Assembly (NCBI GenBank): GCA_011634665.1
Contig: WAEK01000004.1
Location: forward strand, 1,989,501-2,053,500
Origin: Mortierella sp. BCC40632
Lineage: Eukaryota; Mortierellomycota; Mortierellomycetes; Mortierellales; Mortierellaceae
Reading direction: 5' to 3'
DNA length: 64,000 bases
Made by a program: the position numbers and the translations under genes. This document shows positions 1 to 9,750 of the stretch, one piece after another; position 1 is the stretch's first letter; each line of letters begins with the position of its first letter. Below the pieces are notes generated by a model. That model saw nothing but the letters and a program-made list of their open reading frames with translations. It did not search any database and was not told the DNA's origin.

Positions 1-289
1 GGAAGCCTACCAGTCTCTTATTGCAACAAAGAGACTTCCTCTATGCATCAAAAAGTCCGCCTTCGATACCATAAGAGCCTCCAACGTGGCCGCCCGAGAT
101 CTTTCTAGGACTACTATGGGAGGCAGAAGAAGAGGCCAAGACCAAAAAGCTGTCTAAAGGGAAGGGTCGCGCCGACTCGAACGATAAAGTCGATGCGGCA
201 GCTAGAACAAGTGGAGGAGGAGGAAGAGGTAGTAGTAGTAGGAGAGGAAGCAGAAGAAACGGTGATGGCGATGATGGTGGCAGCGATGG

Positions 290-297
290 TGATTACG
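290..297. repeat. Target site duplication of the MITE, left copy
   Basis: TGATTACG, repeated exactly at 672-679 on the other side of the MITE. Confidence 0.85.
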
Positions 298-671
298 TAG
301 TGTTTCCCATGAGTCGAGTTGAGTTGAGTTGGGGGTTCGACTCAATTCATGCACACATGAGTTGGGAAAAATCTGAACTCAACTCAACTCATGAGTCGAA
401 AAGTTTGAACTCAACTCAACTCAACTCAACTTATGAGTTGAAAAGTTGAACTCATCTCAACTCAGGGCATCTACGCCCTGTAAGCGAGTCGACTCACTCC
501 AACTCATCTCAACTCAACTCAACTCATGAGTTCATGAGTCGAAAAAAGCTTCGACTCAACTCAACTCATGTTACACGAGTCGGGAGAAAGTTTGAACTCA
601 ACTCAACTCAACTCATGAGTTGAGTTGAGTCCGTGAGTTGGTGAGTTGGTGAGTTGAGTTGAAGAACACTA
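298..671. mobile_element. Non-autonomous hAT-type MITE with internal ACTCA/TGAGT repeats
   Basis: A 374-base element bounded by an exact 8-base duplication (TGATTACG at 290-297 and 672-679). Its ends are inverted: TAGTGTT at the left and AACACTA at the right, with three further transitions and then two matching bases. An 8-base duplication and a TAGNG-type terminus are typical of the hAT superfamily. The interior has no coding capacity and is built of degenerate head-to-tail ACTCA/TGAGT pentamers. Removing the element restores the reading frame of the Fanzor gene across the site, so it is a true insertion into coding sequence. Confidence 0.85.
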
Positions 672-679
672 TGATTACG
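672..679. repeat. Target site duplication of the MITE, right copy
   Basis: TGATTACG, identical to 290-297. Coding sequence of the host Fanzor gene continues directly after it. Confidence 0.85.
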
Positions 680-3600
680 AGATGGAGGAAGAGACTGGAC
701 CCGATCAGAGACAGCTCCGATCCTGCACAGCCACACTTCAGCAAGTTCTTCGGCCTGATCTTTGTACAGAGGACAAAGAGAGAATCCGAATTCTCCTAGA
801 GAAAAGTCAAGAGGCTATGACGGTGGTTTGTGAGGAAATCTCGGTGCTGGCTACGAAGGCGGTTCATGAGGTAATGGCTCTGCATTTTTATTTTATTTTA
901 TTTTATTATTTTTTTCTATTACTGACAAATGAATATCTCCTCTTTTTTTCTTTTTTCTTTTTTAGCTCGCATCAGGGACTCACTACATCAATCCATCTAC
1001 CAAGATGGCCTTTGACATCCAGTCGGTCTTTCCGGCAGGATTCGAGTTTCGGGACAAGACTATCCTGTCCTTGCTCCCAGTTGCGGCCCCTCCTGACCTT
1101 TTGCCAGAGCACCTGGAAGCCGAGAGAAAGAGCGACACGACAACTCTAATGTCGTATAACCTTCTCCTGTTTATGTATTCTTGGTTCTTCGGAGCTCAAG
1201 GAGTTAATGCAGCGAACAAAGCCAGGCGACAGGTCTGGAGCAGTGTGGTCGGTAACCTCGTATCGGGCAAAAGCAAGTTTTCAGTAGATGTTGGAAGCCG
1301 TTCAAGTACTGTTCGTGAGCACTTGAAGCAAATGGCTACAAACATCGAGAACCTTTGGGGAGGCCAGATGTATGACAAGCTTCTCGATCACACTCTCTTG
1401 CTTCTATTGCGGCTCCATCTGGCTCCAGAGAGAGAGCGAAAGCAGAGAGAGAAAAACTCAGGTCGTCAGGCCACGAGAAAGAAAAGTCATCCCAAGAATG
1501 CAACTGTAGGCAAGAGTAGATGGAAACGGACAATTCTGGTGCTCTGCGATGATCTCAACCGTGCTCTTGACAAAGACCCATCCGGAGATGGGCAACGGAT
1601 TCAATCGGTCCTGCACAGGATTGAATACATCCTGGCTCACAAGTACACAGCCCAAGCCGCTGGGGCGGGATGTTTTGAACCACTGGATGTCCGACTCGAA
1701 CATCTGGATACGGACAATTTCGGAGGGGTCAGTTTTGATGACTGGGATTTTAGCCAACTGGAGGGTGATCCTGTCAAAGAGCCGACAGTCGAGGCGGGCG
1801 GTGAATCCAGTATTCAAGCCCTAAGGAGAGCCGTCGAAGACCTGAATATGGACGACCTTGAAGGGGTTGATTTTGACGATTGGGACTTTAAAGAACCGGA
1901 GGAAGATTTTGTCAAAGAGCCGATGGTTGAGGTGAACAACAAGGACAATGGTGTGACCCAAAGGAGAACTGTCAAAGATCAGGACTCTGACAATCTCGAA
2001 GGGTCTGATTTCGACGACTGGGATCTCGATGAGATGGAGGAAGAACTAGAAAACGAATTAGGGGATTCTCCCGCTAAAGAGCCAACAAGAGCGATCATAT
2101 TGTCTTTGAGGAGACTTCTTCGTATGCTCCTAGAGTCGCCCCGAATCGAGAAGGAAATCGACAACAACTGGGTCAGAAAGTCAGCACACGGCGGAATGGA
2201 TATCACCGAGGAGCAATGCAGTGTTGTGGGCTGGCCAACGCACTTCGACCCTACGTTGCAAAACGTCGAGTTAGCCGAGAGACGAGATCCCAAGGTGGAA
2301 CGAGGGCGCCCTTGGCCCACGCTACTTTGCTTGCACCTATGGCCATCATTGCCAACGCAATTCAAAGAGCGGCTGGGTATCCTCAGCACACTCGGCTTTT
2401 GTCACCGCAGATATCACCTTCTTCCAGTCATGCATTGGTTCTTGGAGCGAAGGGGTTGTACGAGGTGTTGTGTGCCAAGACGCCAGGCCACTTTGATATC
2501 AAGAACTCTGAAGGCACTCCTCTAGTAGCTGGAGAAAGAGTCCCACATCACAAGGATGCAGTCTTTGGGGCATTCTTCGACTTGGAGAAAGTTCAAAGGC
2601 TGTGTCGCAAGCATGGCCTCAGATTTGCGGACAGAATGATGTTCGTCGATAGGTACACAGTCCGGATTTTGGGTGAAGTGATTCCACAGGGAGCCGAGCG
2701 TGGAGGTCGTCCGTTGTTCAGCCACTACGAGAGGCGGGTCAAGGCCAAGGTCAGGACTGATACTATGGACTGGACCAAAGAGATAGAGTATCAAAAGATG
2801 GAAGTGGAAACAATTGCTGAAGAGATCAAGAGAGTAGAGAGCAATATCAAGGACCTTGAGAGTAGAATCAAGCGAGGCCGAAAGGAACTCAAGGTGCTCG
2901 AGACAGATCAAAGCCTGAAAGCCAAGAACCACCGCACAGCAGTCAGAAAAGAGAATGAGAAGGCAAACAAGGAAGGCATCGGGGGCGTAGACACGAATGA
3001 GGGCAATATTCAGAGTGTAAAGGACGAAAGAGGGAGTGAGCAAAAAAAGACATATCGCGGTCTTCAAGAAGCAAGGAGAAAGGTGCGAGCTCTTCGAGCA
3101 CCTGTACAGCCACAGGAGAGTCAGTTGCGACGCCTGCGGAAAGAGAGGAGTTACTGGAATGGGCTCCGCAGGGTAGTTACAGCAAAGAAGGGTGTGGGGG
3201 AAGGTGGCGGCAGCAGAGAGGGAGTATGTGAAGAATCATGCATCGGAGACGTTTAGGTCAGAGAGCCCATCAGGTACGGTTGAGCAGAACAAACTGTCCT
3301 TTTTTTTTTTACTGAGTCTTCTTCTTTTAATGTTCTAGAGGTATCCCCGTCAGATGGATGGTGTGGTGGTTGCCAACGGCACCATATAGCGCGTATCTGG
3401 GGTAACTACCAGCACCTGGCTCGGTGTCGCAAGAATGCCCCATCACTCATCCCAGTGATGCTGGTGGGGTCGGGAGGAACGGGAGTAGGAAGCAGGATTG
3501 GAGGGCACGCTAGACGGGGAGGAGAAAAGATGAGAGAGCAGCATATGCGGTACGGAGTGGTTGGACTTACTGATGAATTCAGGACGAGCCAGACGTGTGC

Positions 3601-3894
3601 CGAGTGTTTTGGTCAATTGAGGAAGGCACGGTCGCGTCGGATTGTTGATGGCAAGGAGAAGATGGTTCAGGTGAATGGAGCAATGGAGTGCACGAACAGC
3701 CAGTGCGGGTCAGTCCAGCGAGGACATACGATCAAATCCCGGGATGTGAACGCGGCTGTTTGTATTGCGATAGCAGGAGGGTTGAATCTACTCTCGGCAG
3801 AGAGGAGAACGTTGGAGCCATTTACAAGGACAATCCGTCCCACCAAACATACCTGTTCATATTCACAGGAGATAGTTCAACTTACTATGCCTCC

Positions 3895-3955
3895 AACATC
3901 AGTTAGAGATGCAATGGGGGATCCCTGCGGTACGCAGGGCAAACTAGGCTAGTTA
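3895..3955 (+). ncRNA. Putative 3'-end guide-RNA scaffold of Fanzor copy 1
   Basis: Contains a perfect hairpin, CCCTGCG (3923-3929), loop GTA, CGCAGGG (3933-3939), inside the last codons, followed by the stop codon and CTAGGCTAGTTA. Fanzor copy 3 has the same hairpin and terminal block, then its sequence diverges, which marks the right end of the element at about 3955. TnpB and Fanzor guide RNAs are known to overlap the 3' end of the nuclease gene and to run into flanking DNA. RNA status is inferred, not observed. Confidence 0.45.
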
Positions 3956-3965
3956 GCCCAAGGAG

Positions 3966-3978
3966 AAATGCAGCAAAT
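3966..3978. repeat. LINE target site duplication, 3' side
   Basis: AAATGCAGCAAAT, exact match to 9295-9307. The final T is shared with the poly-T tract. Confidence 0.9.
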
Positions 3979-4088
3979 TTTTTTTTTTTTTTTTTTTTTT
4001 TGTGTCTGGTACTTTATTCAGTCTCGACGATGAGGTGTGCTTGTTAATTGAGCCACTCGAGATTGATTTGCATTAAAATAGGGTGTAT

Positions 4089-7000
4089 CTATTTAGGAAG
4101 GGGGCGTAGTTCTGACTCTAGTTTTTTAGCGTTTTCATGCATAAGGCTTGCACCCTTCGTCCCCGGTAGGCTGGCTCCATCCATCACTGCTGCATAGTGC
4201 ATCCTCCAGATACCGAGTAGCCCGCAAGCTGTTAATTGTTGGAGGGAGAGCTGGTACTTTTGATTGACTTTGATTTGTGAGGGAGCCAGTTCTGTCATAG
4301 AGCACAGGTCTTCATCCGTCCAGTCTAGCTTGGTTGTGGTCTCTCTGAGGTATTCTAGCCATGCCTGTCGCTTCGTGGGGCACAAGAAGAACATATGAGT
4401 TTTGTCTTCGGACTCCTCATTGCATATCCTGCAAGTGGAAGATGTGTCAAGGCCCCATCTCTGGTGTCGGATCTCATTGGTAGCCACATTCCCATGGAGA
4501 TATCTCCACCAGATTGTGCGAGCTTGATGTGGAATTTTAAGTTTCCAAAATCTTGTCCACTGAGTCGTACTGCCTTGTCTTCTCTCCTCAGGGATCGGGC
4601 TTTGAAGAAAGAGTCTGAGCTGTTTGGACGAGGCGTGTTCCAACGTTGGCGGTTCCTTCGGTCTGTTCATCCCTTCTTGGAGGGCGAGTGGAGCATTGAG
4701 AATAATCTGGGCTGTATTATCTCCGGGTTCCAGGGACGGGGTTGTCATACTCATCAGCAGTCTTCTGTCGATGTGTCTCATGCTTCTTTGGAGGTCTTTC
4801 CAAAACACTTTGATACTTCTATCTTCATGTCGTGGTTGTAGGAGTTTGACTTTTTCGTTGTACATGAGTATTTCCCCAGTCCTGTGTAGAAAGGGGACCG
4901 AGGGCGTAGTCGCCGTCTGGAGCCACCATTCTACTGGTGTGGCTAGAAGAGTGTTGACTGGCGGGAGAGGGGCGTTCCTATCCTGTGCCATCCTTGGTAA
5001 TCTGTGGGCTGTTTGAACTAGGCTTTTTAGGATCTCAATTTTCCGAATAGAGGACCACGTCGACCTTTTCAGAGGTCCAAGCAAAGCTTCCAAAGGGTGA
5101 GATAGCTTGGAGTACTCTTGTAACAAAGCTGCCAAGATTGATCTGCCTAGACTTGGTGAAGGGTCAAGCATGTTCCTGAGATGTTTGAGCTGGAATGCGA
5201 GAGCTTGTATCTCGGGATCGATGATACCCAATCCACCTTGAGTTTTTGGGGAGCTGATGACGGCCCATGATGCTTTCGGCTTAAATGGGCATGCAAAATC
5301 TCGTACCACCTTTCGCATTTTCTTGTACCATGTTTTGGTTGGTTGGCATACCCACAGTACATGCCAAATCTTCGACAGTGCCAGGGAGTTGATGATTAAT
5401 GCCCTTCCCATACTTGAGAGCGACCGTTGTGAGTGAATGTTGAGGCAGTTCCCTATTTTCGCCAGAGCCTTGTCAAAGAATAGCGTAATATGTCTTTCGC
5501 ATATTGGCACTGGGTAGCCTAGGTATCGTAGGTAATCCGGATTTGTAGAGTCATGCCAGTCAATAGATGCCTCTTTTACCGCTGTGACTAGGTCCTTGTC
5601 TGGGTTCCATGTGACCGGGAATGCAACAGTCTTTTTCAGATTCACTTTTGCATTTGTTGCCTTGCAGTATCTTTCCAGCAGTTGCTGTAACACTGTCCAT
5701 TCCTGGGTTGAGTTCAGGAATGTCAGGAGGTCATCTGCATATGCCAAGAGCTTGATAGGTTTCTCTGGGGCCGGGAGAGCACATCCTCTGAGACGAGAGT
5801 CTAAGAGAATGGACTGCAGTAATGGTTCGAATGCGATGTTGAAAAGGAGGGGTGAGAGAGGGTCTCCTTGTCTCAACCCTCTTCTTTGATCAAAGGGCTT
5901 TTGAAGGTGTCCATTGATGTTTAGAGCTATCTTGGTGCCAAAAAAGAGGGTGCTAATTCGGTCGACGAAAGATGGTCGGAAACCTAGGGCCAATAATGTC
6001 TTTCTTAGGTGCTCTGGGTGTATTCTGTCGTAAGCTTTCTCCTGGTCCAACAAGAGTCCCACCTGCCTTCCTTGCGTTTGGCGACAGTGGTCCATAATTC
6101 CCGAGAGAGCCAGTCCGTTGTCTGCAATGAGTCTGTTCGCTACGAAACCGGACTGGTAGGTAGTGATGAGGTATTGTAGGCATGGCCGGAGTCTGTTCGT
6201 GAGGAGCTTTGTAAACAGTTTAGCATCACAGTTGATAAGCGATAGTGGTCTCCAGTTTGCTAGTCGTGTCGTGTCGCCCGTTTTCGCTAATAGAATCATT
6301 ATAGTGTTTTGCCATGTCTCCGGGTACCTGCCATGTTGGAGCGCCTCATTTAGTACTCTTTTCAGCAGTCTGGCAGTGCGTGGGTGAGTGAGGAAGAGGT
6401 GGTAGATTTCGAAGGGGAGGCCGTCCGGTCCTGGGGTTTTATGTCGAGGAGAGTAGTCAAGGAGGGCGATGAGCTCTTCCATTTTCATCCGGCCTAGGAG
6501 TTTCTTGTTGTCCTCTTCTTTGACCTTAGGGCGGTTCCTCAGCGACTCTAAAAGCGTCTGAGAGGCTGCCTGGTCTATTTCTTCTGGAGAGTATAGATCC
6601 TGGTAGAATTCCCGAGCATGGTTCCCGATGTCCTCTGGGCTCTTGAATATCGAGTCGTTTGCTGGGTGTCTGAGAGAAGAAATTAGTCTTTTCTCTCGCC
6701 GCTGTCTTATGGTCTGGAAAAAGTACTGGTTGTTTCGTTCTCCTTTCTCTGTCCATCGCGCTCCTGCTTTTAGGGCAAGACCCTCCATTAAGGCTACCGT
6801 CTCTTGCTCGATACATTTCTCAATTTCTTCTAGGTCTTCTCGATATATACTTTCCAGAGGGTCCCGGGTGGCTCTGGCTTCTTCTTCCTTCTCCATAAGC
6901 TCTATCCTCCTCTCCTGGAGAGTTCTCTTGTTGTGCTCCGACTTTGATTTGTTGGCTATGGCAAATGTGATGCAGGCATTTTTAACTTTCTTCTTCATCC

Positions 7001-7847
7001 TGTCCCAGTGGTCTTGGGTTGTCTCTGTAGCTCTCGGCTCAGACAATATATCCAGTGTCGAGTGTAAGTATTCCACAAAGGCCTTGGATTTCAACAGGGA
7101 TGTGTTTAAACACCATGATCCTTTTTTCCTCTTTGGACCTGTTCCTTCACGCGGAAGGTAACCATCAAAAGATCATGGTCTGTGAAGTTACTGGCGAAGA
7201 GTTGTGTTGGATTTTTGCTAGTGCTTGCCAAATCGGGCGAACCAAAGATGTAGTCAATGGTCGACTGTTGTTGTTGGTATCGTCTAAAGAAGGTTGGCAG
7301 GGGTTTGGTTTGTGCTCCATTGATCATGTCTGCCATGTTGGTTCTAATCCAGTCCTGAATAACTGGGTGTCGATACTCGTCGTGGTGTCGCATGTTCAAA
7401 TCCCCAAGCAGAATACTCTGACTTAGTGGACTCGTGAAAAAAAAGGGAGCTGTGTGATTTGGTGAAAGAAGGGTGTCCTGGCTGGACGTTGTGCGGGTGC
7501 GTAAACGTTGCAGATGGTTAGTAGATCCTCCATGGCGGGTGATTGGATGGTGGCTACAATGCATCTGCCTTCTTGTGTGCTGCTTTGGTTTTGGAAGGTT
7601 AAGTTGGGGTTGCAAAGAAGAAGCGCGCAGTGGGGGGTCCAGATAGCGTCATGGGCTCCCACTGATTGTCTTATTCTATCCATTGTCTTTTGTCATTAGC
7701 GGTGTCGTTATCCAGTTGTAGTTCTTGTAATGCTAGTATGTCCGCCCCTAGGTCTTTCAACCATCGGTAGAACACACTAGATGCCATTCCGGTCTTGGGG
7801 CGAATCTTGCGAATGCCCCTTACATTCAATGTGGCTATTTTAATCAT
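4089..7847 (-). pseudogene. LINE ORF2: AP endonuclease and reverse transcriptase (frameshifted)
   Basis: ORF2 starts at 7847 with the N-terminal endonuclease motif TLNVRG and LQEL, only two bases after the ORF1 stop (TAATCATG). The endonuclease continues with NVYAP, LLGDLNM and FTDHDLL. Frameshifts occur near 7680, near 7440 (beside an A8 run) and near 7110 (A6 run). From 7094 a 1001-residue open frame holds the reverse transcriptase: GPDGLPFEIY, LLLDQEKAYD (motif A, about residue 350), RQGDPLSPLLF and AYADDLL (catalytic YADD, about residue 452). A zinc-binding motif CRICNEESEDKTHMFFLC near the C terminus resembles the zf-RVT domain. The gene copies the LINE RNA by target-primed reverse transcription in intact relatives. 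Confidence 0.92.
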
Positions 7848-7849
7848 GA

Positions 7850-9271
7850 TTATTGTCTGAGTCTTGATCGAGTAGACCTCGTCGATCGGATGGATGCTGG
7901 TCTGGTTGTCTCTGGTCGAGTCTCCTTTTGTTTTTTGTAGGGACTCGTGAAAAGACTTCCGAACTTGGTGATAGGGTTGGTGGTTACTTTGTTAACAGTT
8001 GTGCTTGGTTGTTTTCTGGGTGTGGTTGATGTGTTGGTTTTGTTAGACTTTGTGCTTGTCACGCTTTTCATGCTGGCCGCAGCGGACTCGTTTGTCTTGA
8101 AGCTATTGTTTGAGCTGACTACAGAGCTGCCATTGTCGATCTCGTCCCTGTTCTGCTGTCCAGGTGTGAGGCCAAAAATAGAGTCCTCATTCTCTAGGAT
8201 TTCTTGGGTACTAGGAATAAAGAAGGTTGGCAGTGGTTGCAGCTCTTGCTCCTCCTCTTCTTCCATTAGCTCTGCCTGAGGCAAGTCACTGTTTATTTTT
8301 GGTGAGCCAGAGGGCTCCTCAAGATCCTCAAGGTCCGGTGTGCTATCCTTGGGGAAGGGTGGGGGAGATGGGGAGTTTGGGCGAGTAACGGTACGCCCTT
8401 CACGGATTGCAGCCCTTCTGTCTCGTTCACCGAAACGGGCGCAGTCCTGTGCCCTGTGGCCATTGTGCTGACATTGGGCGCAGCGGAGAGAGAGTCGGTT
8501 TTGGCAATCTGTGACGGTGTGCCCCTGTTTCTTACAAAAGGAACATGGGGGTTTGCCATCCAGGTTGAAGGTTAGGGGGCGGTTGTCCCATAGTTCAGCT
8601 ATCACGGTTGAGTCCTGATCCAGGGGCTCTTTGTCAGCCTCAAGGTTGACAAAGACGAAAGCTCCTCCAGTGTGAGACTCGAGAGGGGCAAGGGAGACGT
8701 AAGGTAAGGCAATTTTTTGCAACCGTTCCGAATGGCTCGAAGGCTCCAATGAGAGCAGCCTGGAGGCGTTCGATCCAGTTGTCTTCTGCTGAGATATCCA
8801 CATTGTTAACGAAGATTCTCTGAATGGTGACGTTGGTGGGGGGTGGTGGCTATCGCCAGGTGTTGGTTGTCCTTGAGGAGGACGGGATTTGTCAATGCTT
8901 GTTCCGCATTGGCGTTGTTCTGGAAGCAGACATTGGCACAGCGTCCTGCTCCAGGGAGGATGGAGAAACGGTGTGAGAGGATGGGTCCAACCTGCTCGTG
9001 CACCGCTTTTAAAAAGTCCAAGAGAGATGTCTCTCCTGGGAGGTTTGTGTAGACCACCGAGGGTCTAGAAATGTTGTTTTGGGGAATCTTGGTTTGGTGT
9101 GCAAACCTTCCCAGATCTTTGTGGGTGTAAACTGTTTTCTGAAAAGAATACAGGTTTATTTCTACGGAGCGCATCTCTGTACGAGATGCCTGCATAGGTG
9201 GGGGGTGGGGGTGGTGAAGGCGGACCAGGCGGTCGTGCGTTCGGGGGGGAACCCTGCGTACTTGATAGCAT
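7850..9271 (-). pseudogene. LINE ORF1: RNA-binding protein with zinc knuckles (frameshifted)
   Basis: Starts at ATG 9271 with a proline-rich segment, then YAGISYRDALRR. The frame shifts near 9150 and again around 8820 and 8730. In the middle frame TIQRIFVNNVDIS and later GGAFVFVNLEAD look like the strands of an RRM fold. Two zinc knuckles follow, CSFCKKQGHTVTDC and CAQCQHNGHRAQDC, then a low-complexity Ser/Thr/Lys tail. Such proteins coat LINE RNA. The stop at 7850-7852 is two bases from the ORF2 start, suggesting coupled translation in the active parent. Confidence 0.85.
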
Positions 9272-9294
9272 ATTCGCGGGCCTTCGGAGGTGGT

Positions 9295-9307
9295 AAATGC
9301 AGCAAAT
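9295..9307. repeat. LINE target site duplication, 5' side
   Basis: AAATGCAGCAAAT, exact match to 3966-3978. It fixes the LINE 5' end at 9294. Confidence 0.9.
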
Positions 9308-9750
9308 GTAGTGCAGCCCATCCTCTCTAGATTTATTACAAGCCACCCTATCCTCCACCTGAAGAAAGAACGCGTCTTCCTCTCGCATCCCCCTCCATTG
9401 CACCAACTTTTTCCTTCTTTCGACTATTACCTCTCAACGTCTTCTGGATATCAGCTGACAGTTTCTCATCTCATCCCAATCTAAGGGCTCTGGGTTGATA
9501 GTACAGGACCAGTCCACAAAGGACAGGATTCTGCAAGATCGAATATTTCCCTAGAGGGGAGCCTCGCTAAATGTCTTACATAATAGGTGACCCTTGTGCC
9601 AATGGCACCTTCAAGCTGGGGTTCGAAAATTTCTGTCTTACAGAAATCCCAGTTCTTAGATAAATCAGATCAAAGCTTAAGAGCTTCAGCATTTTTAAAA
9701 GAGTGTCGAACACCTAAATTCTGCTCTTTGTTCTTTAACCAGTCACCATC
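9308..9750 (+). promoter_or_regulatory. Region upstream of Fanzor copy 2, with two small hairpins
   Basis: No gene is seen. The left part is pyrimidine-rich. Two perfect short hairpins lie close together: GTGCC-AAT-GGCAC (9596-9608) and ATTTCTGT-CTT-ACAGAAAT (9629-9647), about 100-155 bases before the start codon of Fanzor copy 2. They could mark the left end of that element or be part of its 5' leader. No other copy with a left end is available here for comparison. Confidence 0.4.

Larger units (their letters stand above)
1..3955 (+). pseudogene. Fanzor-like nuclease gene, copy 1 (broken, 5' end outside window)
   Basis: Decayed member of the Fanzor/TnpB family, eukaryotic RNA-guided DNA nucleases. 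Coding blocks run from the window edge to 297, resume at 680-870, then 966-3273 and 3354-3952, with introns 871-965 and 3274-3353 at the same places as in copy 2. The first bases read IKKSAFDTIR, matching IRKKAFETIR of copy 2, so the gene starts before the window. The last exon carries the motif GTGVGSRIGGHARRGG, then DEFRTSQTC-x2-C, a second Cys pair, and RDVNAA (RuvC-III). Lesions: a frameshift near 108, a MITE at 298-671, a frameshift near 2225 after EEQCSVV, and a deletion at about 3197 that removes the region holding RuvC-I in copy 2. The nuclease cannot be made. Family assignment rests on motif order; sureness is good for the last exon, moderate for the rest. Confidence 0.8.
3978..9294 (-). 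mobile_element. L1-like LINE retrotransposon, full-length or nearly so, degraded
   Basis: About 5.3 kb, transcribed leftwards. The 3' end is a poly-A tail, seen as 24 Ts at 3978-4001, with an AATAAA signal on the minus strand at 4013-4018. The element is flanked by AAATGCAGCAAAT at 3966-3978 and 9295-9307. It encodes ORF1 (RRM-like plus CCHC knuckles) and ORF2 (AP endonuclease, reverse transcriptase, C-terminal zinc motif). The ORF1 start codon lies only 23 bases inside the 5' end, so the leader is very short or slightly truncated. Several frameshifts make it inactive. It landed 10-23 bases past the right end of Fanzor copy 1. Confidence 0.92.

Noticed and set aside
298..671. ACTCA/TGAGT array as CRISPR or satellite
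   Set aside because: Repeats are short, degenerate and without spacers, and the block is bounded by transposon ends and a target duplication.
6628..7161. Long plus-strand reading frame over the LINE
   Set aside because: It is the reverse complement of the reverse transcriptase gene and has no features of its own.
4089..9271. LINE frameshifts as sequencing errors only
   Set aside because: Some lie beside homopolymers, but there are about six in this element while no frameshift is needed in any nearby host gene, so decay is more likely.
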